Of a stretch of DNA of 64,000 nt, positions 12,213-22,400 are shown one piece after another; the first letter of the stretch is position 1; every line of letters starts with the position of its first letter. The position numbers and the translations under genes are program-made. The stretch comes from Kingdonia uniflora (lineage: Eukaryota > Streptophyta > Magnoliopsida > Ranunculales > Circaeasteraceae): positions 806,001 to 870,000 of the forward strand of contig JACGCM010002082.1 of NCBI GenBank assembly GCA_014058105.1. The letters run 5' to 3'. The notes beneath the pieces are model-generated. The model was given only the letters and a program-made list of their open reading frames with translations, made no database searches and was not told the origin of the DNA.

Positions 12213-15200
12213 CTCATTCTCCAATACCTACCATATCACACAACAGGTTCGATGCATTACTTGTCATATCTGAGTAGAGTCTGATTTTGATTTGGTTGAC
12301 TTTTCTTTCTGCAGAATGTGTTGTACATATTTTAGAAGCTATCAAAGTATTGAAATCGTCCCTGGTCCCCTTTAGAAAGATTATCAATCCATCTGGAATA
12401 CGTAGATTTAAGATTTAAGAACTGATACATTTAATGTGGGAGACCAAAGTTCCCTTTATCCACTTATTTTTTCAAAATAGCTGAGATTTCCATGATCACA
12501 AGAAACAGGCAAGGGCACAGGTCCATTTCCTAATCACACTTTTACTAAGAATCTTAGATGACGATGATAAGAGCCATTAATTAATAGCCATAGAGAACTT
12601 GAGAGTGGAAAAACGAAGTCCAAATTCAATAAGTCATTCTTTGGAAAAAGTCCATAGCATGGGGAGTCTCAATGCTAGCATCCCGCTTGACCATATCATA
12701 GGCTTTGCAAATAGCAAAGAAGTTTATCCTAGTTTCTTATTTTTACTTTTAGGCCACTCCGCTGAGGCGAATCCTAGCTTTTTTCCTCCTGAATTGTTGC
12801 TTTTGACTTAGAAATCCCTACCTAACTCACGTCGCTCTATGAAAAATGAAGCGAAAGTCGTGGTAATGTCTATAGATCCAAAATCAAAAAGGCCTTGTCT
12901 GGTGGCACATGCCACTTTGCTTTTATGGGGGGCCTAGTATGAAATATGAATACACTACATCTCTTAGCTTGAATGTTTCTATACTGGCAGTGATGATTAT
13001 GCCATGTCTAGTGTAGCATTCTTGGGGATATAAATTGTGTTGAAGCTTGATAAGCTGCTGTGAGACAGTTAGTTCAAGATGGAATAACTGTAGAGATCTA
13101 ATAGAGATGCATAGAGCAGGTGAAATAAGGTTCAATAGCATAGAGAAACAGAGAGATAGGCAAAAAAGGGAGCAGAAGGGAATGAGACGGTGAGGATTGG
13201 GCAGAGGTTTGGGATTAACGAAGAGAATTAAATTTTGCAAGTAAGATTCATGGGCTTCTATTTATAGGTTTTTATGGTTGTTAAGACTGTTGAAAGGTAG
13301 CTAAGTTGGTATGCCTAGCTACTGTAATAACAATTGCAAATGTTTGAAGTGAGTAGGCAGATTAGCTAGGGGATGAACATATAATAGTTTTGGTAAAAGC
13401 GGCTAGGGAACGAGTTTAGATAAGTTGAGACAATGAAAATTTGCTAAGATGCTCTAAGGGTGGTATGAAATCTGTTAAATGGTGCTAAATATGCTAAAAC
13501 ATGTGTGGTGACTAGGGAATTTGATTTTGCTCCTCCAGCTTGTAAGCATGCTTCTTCGGCCGGCCTGAGTTCCCGGTAACAGTAAACCATGCTCCATAGC
13601 TTTCAAACCTTTTCCCAACCAGACCCCTAAGTAAGATACTGTTGTACAAAGATTTCAGTACAAGTAGAGATAAAGGAGGCATGACAGACACTTCAATGAT
13701 TAAAGTAATTATCATTTCAGTGTAACCGAAGAAGACATGCATGGCAAAGCTATTTCAATAAACTACTTCAGTGAAATGTAATTAGCATTACAATGCAATG
13801 GAAGTGGACATGCATAGCAAAGCTATTTCAATGAACTTCTTCTAAAAAGAAATGCTATTTTACTGGAGTAGGTCAGCGATTCAGCGCAAGAAGACCATCA
13901 AAGTGGAACAAGGCTATGAGGACAGTAAGGCCACAAATCCAGCAAACCATTGTGGCGAGATATGAATAATGTTGGACGTGCAAGGCCACTTAATAAATAA
14001 CACTGTGTCACATGGCAAGTCCAGTAAATCAATTGAACAGAGTCTCGTGGAAAACGAGTAACAAAATGGATCTGTGCTACCTGGCAATGCCACTAAAGGG
14101 ATTGCCCGAGTCACGGAAGTAGTGTTGTTTTAGTGTCCTGAATCCCTGTGATTCCAGAGGTATCTGTAGTTTATGAAGAATTATTTCGAATATGTTTTTA
14201 CGCTAAACGGTCCTATAGAATCCATATTGAACTATTTCTGTTGATCCAATTTTCTATTCATCTTTATCACTATATTTATTGAGAAATTTTTTACCTACAG
14301 TTATCCATTAACCATAGGTGCTTGGGGTGTTTTTTTCCTGAGTGTTTTATGGCAACAAATTCATGTTAAATATCTTTTGGTTTTGTAGTTTGGCTTCCAA
14401 AGTATGACTTATTCTTTTTCTATTTTTTTGGCATATCTATTCTTTTACTTAAATGCATGTATAATCTTCATGTCTTTTAAAAGGTTGTTCAAAAGACGGC
14501 TGCAACCTTTGCCCCAAGGGCTTCCACAGCAAGCAAGAATCCTGCGGTGCCTGGAAGCACTTTATACACTATCTTTGAAGTTCAAGCTTATGCCTCAATG
14601 TTGGTGGGTGGGGCCCTTTCTTTCAATCTCCTATTCCCATCAAATGAACCCGACATATGGAGACTAATGGGAATGTGGTCCATTTGGATGTTCAGTAAGT
14701 TGTGTTCAATTTATCTTTTCTTTCTTTCTTTCTTATGTCACTCATGAATCAGCAAAATATCTATTTCGTTGAGAATTTAATGGAAATAAAACGCAAAGTA
14801 GAAGATAGTAAGCAACGTTATGTATAGCATACTCGAGTGGAGCTCATTTAGAAAGAAACAAGTCCTATATGGTCAGTACTTCAACGTACATTGAAGCCTT
14901 CCGACTTGTGTTGTGGTAAAAAAATGTTCCGAAACGAAGTTACCCAAAATATATGAATTAAAACGTGGTATTTCGACTCACCTCTATAGTTCCATCCATA
15001 ATAGCAATTCACTTTCATCATTTGTCTAGTAATTTAATTTTCTAAGTTAGACTTCATTCTGACATGCTCTATAGATAACTACACAATTATATACTTGTAA
15101 AGAACAATCCTATCTGATCCATAAAAGAACTGTCTCGATAACAATTATTCATGGAAAGGGTGTCAACCTGATTTGGCATATGGACAGAGTTTGTCTATTA

Positions 15201-15883
15201 ACCATCCATGCGCGAGTCAATCTTTGTGATGTATTATGTATGGCAAAGGGAATAAGCCCTGCTTCCTTCTCAATTCGCAAGACAATGCCATCTGCAAAGT
15301 GTTTTTTGTTCCCCCCCCCCCCCCCCCCCCTCTAAAAGCCACTCAAGTATAGAAGCTAGCCTTTAACTACTGCTTCGTTGACTTTATTTCCTTGATAATT
15401 GATTTCTAGGATCTGAGAACTGTAGAGTACTCTAGGCCATGCTGAAAGATGAAATCTATAATGAGTAGCTTAGGTGCAACTGTGTATGCATTGTCAAGTT
15501 CTCACATGAGCCTAATTTCATGAATAAAGTGATACGTAAAAAAAAGGTGACTATCTACTGTTGCAGTTAACTTACAAATATATTAATTCGGTCTGTTGCA
15601 GCAATTCCTTCCCTTCGGGCTCGAGACTGTTCAAAGAATGAGAAGGAAGCTCTCAATTATCTATTTCTTCTTGTCCCGTTACTTAATGTGATAATTCCTT
15701 TCTTCTGGAAATCTTTCCCCCTTGTATGGTCTGCAGATATCGTTGCGTTCTTTGGGATGTATGCGTGGAAGGTAAACTCCACTTTTTCTATATCAATATA
15801 TCTTGTTTTATATATTAACATGTCTTCTTAACAGCTGACCCGAGTATATGTTTCAGATGAGGTGGCTGCAAAAAACAGACTAA
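3421..15883 (+). CDS. RPH1: RPH1-like plastid membrane protein (RESISTANCE TO PHYTOPHTHORA 1 family), 4 exons
   Basis: Exons 3421-3666, 14484-14694, 15602-15771 and 15857-15883 join in frame through GT-AG introns and give 217 residues. Residues 1-80 are Ser/Lys-rich and look like a plastid transit peptide. The mature part begins VVQKTAATFAPRAS and includes YASMLVGGALSFNLLFP, WRLMGMWSIWMF, IPSLRARDC and a hydrophobic LFLLVPLLNVIIPFFW segment, giving about three membrane segments. This matches my recollection of the plant RPH1 family, which is linked to plastid-based immunity against Phytophthora in Arabidopsis. Intron 1 is about 10.8 kb and hosts a solo LTR, a TRIM, a LINE and a copia element, while the other introns are 907 and 85 bp. 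The start is the first ATG after a GA-rich leader. The final exon encodes only MRWLQKTD and stop. The coding sequence looks intact, so the gene is probably functional despite the intron load. Confidence 0.8.
3798..4656 (-). mobile_element. Solo copia-type LTR in RPH1 intron 1
   Basis: The termini are TGTT..AACA, flanked by a perfect 5-bp duplication TTTTA (3793-3797 and 4657-4661). Read on the minus strand its 3' part (leader before a CGGGAAAAT-type block, ending in CCCCAACA) resembles the LTR of the full copia element at 6757-12041, so the two are related families. No internal region remains, so it is a solo LTR from recombination. It contains about five copies of a 26-bp repeat (around 4352-4480, core CAGTTCGAATCTTCAGG), and its terminal part is duplicated: ATACCTCAACA near 4572-4582 and ATACATAACA near 4647-4656. 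Confidence 0.8.
4712..5334 (-). mobile_element. TRIM (miniature LTR retrotransposon)
   Basis: Two direct repeats of exactly 186 bp (4712-4897 and 5149-5334), each starting TGTTGGGGCCCGA and ending TTTTAACA or CTTAACA, flank about 250 bp. Next to the right-hand repeat, with a 2-nt gap, is GCTCTGATACCA (5135-5146), the perfect complement of the initiator-methionine tRNA primer site, so the element is on the minus strand. Flanks CATTA (4707-4711) and CATTT (5335-5339) make an imperfect 5-bp target duplication. It has no coding capacity, as in TRIMs. The two LTRs differ mostly by transitions and are about 90% identical by eye. Confidence 0.85.
5335..6199. other. RPH1 intron 1 segment without recognised feature
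   Basis: AT-rich intron DNA. The longest open stretch (5533-6075, + strand) has no family signature and unexceptional composition, so I do not call it a gene. Confidence 0.4.
6200..6751 (-). pseudogene. LINE reverse transcriptase C-terminal part (distal half of a split LINE)
   Basis: On the minus strand, 6751-6490 reads, with stops, VTLLKAML, SMHTYW, FIWFG and then NEGGLGIRDANVVNKTAS. This is the conserved order LTLIK - FLWGG - GGLGIR of plant LINE reverse transcriptases before the zf-RVT region. Further left the similarity fades. The homology starts exactly at the left target duplication of the copia element and continues from the segment at 12047-12790, so the LINE was there first and the copia element split it. 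Confidence 0.65.
6757..7537 (+). repeat. 5' LTR of the copia element
   Basis: A 781-bp repeat ending CTCAACA. It contains three units of a 74-bp tandem repeat (about 6971-7151), each with two TCGTTCGAACGA palindromes, followed by TATATAAAG (7226-7234), which probably serves as the LTR TATA box. Confidence 0.85.
7540..7551 (+). promoter_or_regulatory. Decayed tRNA-Met primer binding site
   Basis: TAGTGTCGGGGC, two bases after the 5' LTR, matches the canonical TGGTATCAGAGC except for four changes, all G/A transitions (one G to A, three A to G). Confidence 0.7.
7581..11432 (+). pseudogene. Copia gag-pol polyprotein, broken by stops and frameshifts
   Basis: The order is gag (KITKFNGYNFGVWKM at 7587; LSSQILHMI), zinc knuckle (YWTCGKNGHFRRDC near 8266, first cysteine replaced by tyrosine), protease (IIDSGASFHAT at 8419), integrase zinc finger (WHKRLGHMS .. 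CEKC), integrase core (HIDVWGP, LRSDNEGEY, NGVTERMN, so the D-D-E residues are kept), reverse transcriptase (LDVKTIFLHG, YVDDML near 10485) and RNase H (VDSDMAGD, TTEVEYVAATEA, YSDSQSAIHLAKN). Frame changes occur near 7985, 8416 and 9591. In-frame stops occur near 7629, 7650, 8719, 8833, 9823 and 10062. No ATG is present at the expected gag start. It cannot make an intact polyprotein, although most catalytic motifs are still legible. Confidence 0.9.
11508..12041 (+). repeat. 3' LTR of the copia element, internally deleted
   Basis: A 534-bp copy of the 5' LTR. It has lost about 250 bp between GAAGACCGAAG and TTGAGAAACTCC, which removes two of the three 74-bp palindrome units and the TATA-bearing part. 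It also has a short insertion near 11552. One palindrome pair remains (11739 and 11760). Confidence 0.85.
12047..12790 (-). pseudogene. LINE reverse transcriptase palm region (proximal half of the split LINE)
   Basis: Minus-strand reading from about 12720 gives ICKAYDMVKRDAS, then HSQVLYG, then CPCLFLVIMEISA. These correspond to the KAYDRV, LINGSP and DPLSPFLFLLVME blocks of plant LINE reverse transcriptases, interrupted by many stops. A 31-base G run (12182-12212) sits inside it. The sequence continues on the far side of the copia element at 6751. Confidence 0.6.
12791..14483. other. Remaining RPH1 intron 1, no gene
   Basis: No recognised coding homology. A direct repeat of about 40 bp occurs at 13731-13768 and 13801-13841 (shared core GCAAAGCTATTTCAAT). 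The intron ends with TTTTAAAAG before exon 2. Confidence 0.4.
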
Positions 15884-16407
15884 GAGCTTGATCATGTTAC
15901 TTGGAACTACGTTAAAGAGTTTTTGAAGGATTTGGTCCAGTTTATCCACCAGACGGGTTCTACGTTCACTATACGCTCTATCTGAAAGTTATTGAAGCAT
16001 AGTATGAATACTTCAATGCTTAATGTTGCCAGGACTCAGGCAGCTAACAAGTTTCGAATTAGGCGATTGGGACACACTGTATATTTGTTGTTTGAACTAT
16101 ATAATACTGACTGAGACAGAAAATTGTGTGCAGATCAGATCATGTTTAAGATAAAATTCGATTCCTTGTATAGAAACTTGTCATTGATTTTCGCTTTGGC
16201 TTGAAGAATATGAAGATATTGAATGACAATTTTGATTTAGTTCAGAGGAGCAAAGTAATACTTTTGGGCTTCTTTTTTGTTGGGTTTTGCAATGGGTAGC
16301 CCTAAAAATAAAAATGTGTGATTTCCTTATTGCCACGTGTATGATTATTGTAAGAATTAATGGAGAGAGAGATGGTGAATTTAGTCACATTTTGTGAAAC
16401 TATTTAG
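15884..16407. promoter_or_regulatory. RPH1 3' UTR and MSRB2 promoter region
   Basis: Only 524 bp separate the RPH1 stop from the MSRB2 ATG, very compact compared with the 7-11 kb introns on both sides. It holds the RPH1 3' UTR and an A-rich stretch with AATAAA near 16305, then a GAGAGAGAGATGG leader upstream of MSRB2. No TATA box can be chosen with confidence. Confidence 0.4.
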
Positions 16408-19400
16408 ATGGGTCTCCAAATTCTGAGAATCTCATCACCTTTCTCTTCTTCTCCAACAAAAACACTAATTCTCCCTTCTCTCACCAGATTACAACAACAG
16501 CACGCTCTCTCTCCTACAAAATCTGCCCAAACCCACTTGTGTTCTTCTCCACCTAAACCAACACCAACAACCTTATCTGTTTCTGGGTTTGGTGCTTGTG
16601 GATACCATCACCATCAGAAAAGGTTGATTTGTAGAACAATGGCTGCTGGAGCTGGTTCAATCCCCAACTCGGAAGAAGAATGGCGAGCGGTTCTCTCTCC
16701 GGAGCAGTTTCGGATCTTAAGGCAGAAAGGGACTGAGTAAGTAAAAGTTTTAGTTTTTAATGATTTTGGGTCATTTTTTTATTACCCTTTATGAATTTTA
16801 ATGAACACATTTGGTGGATTTGTGTATTGGGTTTTGTTGTTGTAATCTGGTTTGAATTGAAGGGTTTATTTGTGTTGTTTTTGATTGGTTTGGTTGAAAT
16901 TTGGTGTACCCAGTGTTCAATTAGGTTGATATTACTAAACTGAGAGGTGTTTTGGGATGTTTCATGATGCTTAATAGGTGGGGGTTAGGTGTGCTATTTG
17001 AAGAAAATTCCTAGTTATACTGAATTTGTGCTATCAGAGTCGTCGAATTTGTACCAGTTGATGAATTGCTCATTTTCATATATCTTTAATGTTAGTGGGG
17101 TTTTGTTTTTCCTTCTGTGAAGGTGTATGTATTATAAGAATAACTCTTCCATTAGCTTCCCGCTCAAATGATATTTCTACCTACACACATTTTAATTCTC
17201 ATACCATCGGGGATAGAGGAACTAAATTCCCCTTTAATATATTAGATTGCATACACGTTGCGACATACACACTACATACCAGTATTTCAGTAAATTTTTG
17301 GTATAGGTGTGATTAGCTTTTAGGTTTTCAGGTTTTTTTGAAATTATATCTTGCTTCATGTAGCTAGAGGTTACTCTCTTTTCCAAAGGTAGATACAAAT
17401 CCTTGGAATGGAAATTGGATATGTCTTGTCTGTAATGCAGATTAGAACATACAACGAGAACAACAACAAAAGAAACTCATCCAGGTAAGCTGAACACATT
17501 GCCTCTGGTAACAAAGGAAATTCAAAGAGAACAACTAAATGATGCACATGTTGAGCCATACAGTGGAAACCAAACACCAATTCGATTCGATTAGCGATGA
17601 ACAAACTAAACAAGCAAACAAAAGCAAGCGAGAACTAACAATTTATCGTAGTTCGGCAAATTGCCTACGTCCACACCAGTAGAGAGATAGAGTTTTATTC
17701 GATGATTCGAGGTTATAATCACTCAAACAAATTGAGGTCTCTCAAGGCCTACTACTGGGTATATTTTTACACTAGGTGGAGGACCGATTAGTTGGAGATC
17801 TACGCTACAGTCTACGGTGGCCTTATCTACTATAGAAGTAGAGTATATGGCGGTTACTGAAGCAATTAAAGAGTCCATTTGGATTAAGGGTTTTTTGCAT
17901 GATTTGGGCATCAAGATGGAGCATCTTGATGTATTTTGTGATAATCAGAGTGCTATTTTTTTAACGAAAGATCAAGTTCATTATCAACGCATGAAGCACA
18001 TTGATGTGCATTACCATTTTATCAGAGAAATACTTGAAGAAGGTGAGATTTGGTTGAAAAAGATTCACACGAATGACAACTCGGCTGATATATTTATGAA
18101 AGTTGTTTCTAGTATTAGGTTCAATCATTGTTTGGACTTGGTCCAAATCCTTCATACAGATTAATTTGGCCCCTAACGGGGATATTGGAAACTACGGGCG
18201 ACTTGATTTATGGTACGTAGGCAACCATTGTTTTGGTACAGTCGATATGGTCCTTTGGGACGTTTGTTTTTTGGGTCCTTGGGGATATTTGTGAGAGAGA
18301 GTTCAATTTGTTTGGTTGGCGAAGTTCGGCTTAGATTTGAAGAAATCTTCTCCAAGGTGGAGAATTGTCGGGTATAAAGGAGGAATCCGAATGGAATTCA
18401 GGTGATAAGCAAATCTGGATTTTCATCCTAAATTTCTTGATAAGAGGCCAGTAAGATTCGGATGCAATCCAGATGGCCTTATGATCCGGATGCAAATACT
18501 TGGAGGTGCATGGTTGGTTTTGCCTCGTGATACGGGGATTCGATTTTAGGAACTCTTGAACTCTTCCTCTATATCTGTTGTTAGGTTGTTAATGAGTAGC
18601 TAAGCAAAATTTAATCTTCTTCAACCGAATCTCACATTCTTCAAGTACCTCTCTGACAAAATAGTAATGCACATCAATATGCTTTGTGCATTAATAATGA
18701 ACTTGATCTTTCGCAAAAAAAAAATAGCACTCTGACTATCACAAAACACAACAAGATGTTCCATCTTGATACCCAAATCTTGCAAAAGACCTTTCATCCA
18801 AATAGACTCTTTAATCACTTTAGTAACCGCCATATACTCTGCGCCATATACTCTGCTTTTGTAGTAGATAAGGCCACTATAGACTGTAGCGTAGATCTAC
18901 AACTAACCGGTTCTTCACCTAGTGTAAAAACATACTTTGTAGTAGACCGACGTTTATCCAAATCACCCATATTGTCAGAATACACAACCCACACAAAATT
19001 GATTAATCGAATCCTGTTTACAAAATTTTAAACCAATATCCACAGTACCTTTGATATACAATAGAATCCATTTCACAGCTCGCCAATGATTTCTTCCCGG
19101 ATCATGCATATATTTGCTAACCATATCAATTGCCTGTGAAATATCTGGTCGTGTACATACTATTGCATACATCAAGCTACCAACTGCACTAACACTCATA
19201 TAATCACGTTCCTCATCGGTTTTTGGAAACATTGTAACTTTAAGCTTAAAATGAGGGGCAAAGGGCGTACTTACAGGTTTTGTGTTCCCATCAATACCAA
19301 ATCTCCAAATCTCTGAAGTACCTTCCTCATGTACGTCGTCTGAGAAAGACGCACCGTTCCCTTCTCTCTATCTCTGTGAATCTCCATGCCAAGAATCTTT

Positions 19401-22400
19401 TTTGCACACCCAGATCCTTCATTTCAAATTCTTCACCCATTTGTTTCTTTAACTTGTCAATCTCACTTTTATGCTTACACGAAATAAGCATATTATCCAC
19501 ATACAAAAGCAAGTGAATAAAGGACCCGTCACGTAGCTTGCGTAAGTAGACAGTGGTCATAATGACTCTGTTTGTACTTCTGCCCAATACTTCTGCCCAA
19601 TCATAAACTGATCAAACCGTTTGTACCATTATCTTACAGACTGTTTTAAACTGGACAACGATTTCTTCAGTTTATACACAAAGTAATGTTTACCTCCAAG
19701 TGATGCAATCCTGGAGGGTCGCCATACATCTGAATGAACATAGTCAAGGATTTCACGAGTACAAAGGATAGCCGTGCCAAACTTCACCCTTGTCTGCATG
19801 CCCATAACACAATGCGCACAGAAATTTAACTTGCACGCCTTAGCACCTTTCAATAGCCCTTGATTCGCAAGAACTCTCAAGAACTTCTTACCACTGTGCG
19901 TTAAACGCATATGTTATGGTCTAGTAGTATCTCTTGAAATAATCTCCGCACTTCCCACAGTATCAACATCCCTAAAAACAGCTATACCATCTAAATAATA
20001 TAAGTTATTACTTTTTTTTGTTACCCTTCAAAACCACCACTACTCCCTTACGAAACTTCTAAACCCCATTTTTAGACAACTTTGTAGCCTTTCGCTTCAT
20101 GTAAACCAATTGAGATAATATTCTTCTTCATAGTCGGAATATACCAAACCTCTTCAATTTCTTAAACCAAACCATTATGCAACTTAAGACGAATAATACT
20201 TATCCCCATTATGCGATAGGAATAATTTTTTCCCATCAACACAACTCCATCTTTTAGTTTTTTAAAACTAGAAAAATAACCCCTTTCGAGACAAATATGA
20301 TAGGTAACACCCGAATCCATAATCCATTCTTTGGAATCAACAATACCTGCACTCGATGATATAGTTAAAGAAAAATCATAATCATTACCATCATTTACCC
20401 CGCGGTCTTGAGCAATATTAACTGAAGAACCTCAGGGCATTCATTCTTCTAATGTCCCGTCTCACGATAGAATGTCGCACATTCATTTTTACCCAAATTG
20501 TTGCGATTAACACTGCGACCTCTCGACTTCGATTGAGAATTGTTACCACTAGATTTTTTCTTATTCGTAGACCTCCCTCGTGCCATCAACACCTCAGACG
20601 TTGACTGAACAGAATCACGTTTATCCTTCTTTTTGTACTCATGATTCGCTACCGCCGTCGTCACATCCGAATATTTCAAAATCTTTTTCCATAGGTAATC
20701 ATCATTACAAAGTGTTCGTACTCTTCGGGAAGCGAATTCAAGAACAATAAAGCTTTGTTCTCATCACCAACAACCTCTTCTAGATTCGCCAAGTCGGCAA
20801 GTAACTTGGTGAAATCGTTCAAATGCTCCGACATAAAAATTCATTGTCTTATAGTGAAGTGGTAAAGCTTCATCTTCATATGGAGTCAATTTTGAATGCT
20901 CTTCACCAAATACTTCTCCTCAAGAATCTTCCAAATCTTTTTCGCCGAGGTTTCATTCATCACAAGGTACTTTATGTCTTGAGCTAGGCATGACCCAATT
21001 TGACCACATGCTTGTTTATTCATATTCTTCCAAACGCTCTCTTCAATCTCCTCGAGTTTGTCTTCCAACACCTCGTCTAAATCTTGTTGACCAAGCGCAT
21101 CAATAATTTTACATCGCCATATGCCAAAGTTATTTGTGCCATTGAATTTCTCAACTTCAATTTTGTCATTGTTAAATATAATCGTTGTGTTATTCCGTTT
21201 AGGCACCGTTAAGGCACTGGGTTCATCTTCTACTATTGTTCTCCTAATTTTCATACACTAATTGAATCGAAAGCAAAGTTAATTCAAGATAAGACGTTAC
21301 CTCAAATTACGAGAACTACCGAGGATAAAACCTCGCTCTGATACCAATTGTTGAGCCACACAGCGGAAACCAAACACCAATTCGATTCGATTAGCGATGA
21401 ACAAACTAAACAAGCAAACACAAACAAGTGAGAACATACAATTTATCGTGGTTTAGAAAATTGCCTATGTCCACATCAATAGAGAGAGATTTTTATTCAA
21501 TGATTTGAGGTTGCAATCACTCACAAACAAATTGAGTTCTCTCAAAGTTTTCTTTCTTGCTTAGCAACTCATTAAACACCTAACAATAGATATAGAGGAA
21601 GAGTTCAAGAGTTCCTAAAATCAAATCCACGTATCACGAGGCAAAACCAACCATGTACCTCCAAATATTTGCATCCGGATCATAAGGCCATCCGGATTGC
21701 ATCCGGATCTTACTGACCTCTTCATATAAACAAAGTTAGGATGATAATCCGGATTTGCTTATCACCCGACTTCCATCCGGATTCCTCCTTTATATCCGAC
21801 GACAGCCAAAATAGCAAAACACCACTGAACAAGTCAACTCCGTTGACATTAATACTCCTATTCCACTCATTTTAAAACAATGAATTTATATTAGAACTGA
21901 AGGATTCATCTCAGAACCAATTGGCAACAAGAGGAGTAGCCCCATGATCTTATATTTTGCGGTGAAAGGCTTGATTTGCTCAATGTGGAACACTACGTAA
22001 CTCAACAAAAGGCAGCCGTAGACTTATGCCCAGCAATAGCATACAACGAAATTCTCCTTAAGAGATGAGATGCTACACCAAACGCATCCTTAAGAGATGC
22101 TACACCAACGAAATCTACACCGTCCCTCCGGTCACCAATCTGAATTTATTCTTAAAAGTAAGGGCAACTATAACAAAAATACCCTATACTGAATCAGAAT
22201 TTAAAGGAAGAAAATAGGATTTAACAGTAAGAAGATAAAGATATACGGAATAAAAAAATGAGAGGAAATCAAATGTATACAGATCATAGGAGAACTAGTG
22301 AAGCGACAACTAAAATAGTGGAGTTGGTATCATTAAAATGATGAGAGATAAAATCCTAGTTCTAAATTCATTCCCAACTCGCTTTATTAAAAAATATGCA

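Larger units (their letters stand above)
17549..21804 (-). mobile_element. Rearranged Ty1/copia element in MSRB2 intron 1
   Basis: The right (5') LTR is 21349-21804, followed on its inner side by a perfect primer-site complement GCTCTGATACCA at 21335-21346. The left end (17549 to about 17740) is the end part of the opposite LTR in the same orientation; both share TGTTGAGCCA and the following 150 bp. Between them are gag, integrase, reverse transcriptase and RNase H remnants on the minus strand. A + strand segment (about 17743-18610) carries RNase H and the LTR start in the inverted direction. No clear target duplication is seen (GCACA against GCCAA), consistent with rearrangement. Confidence 0.8.
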
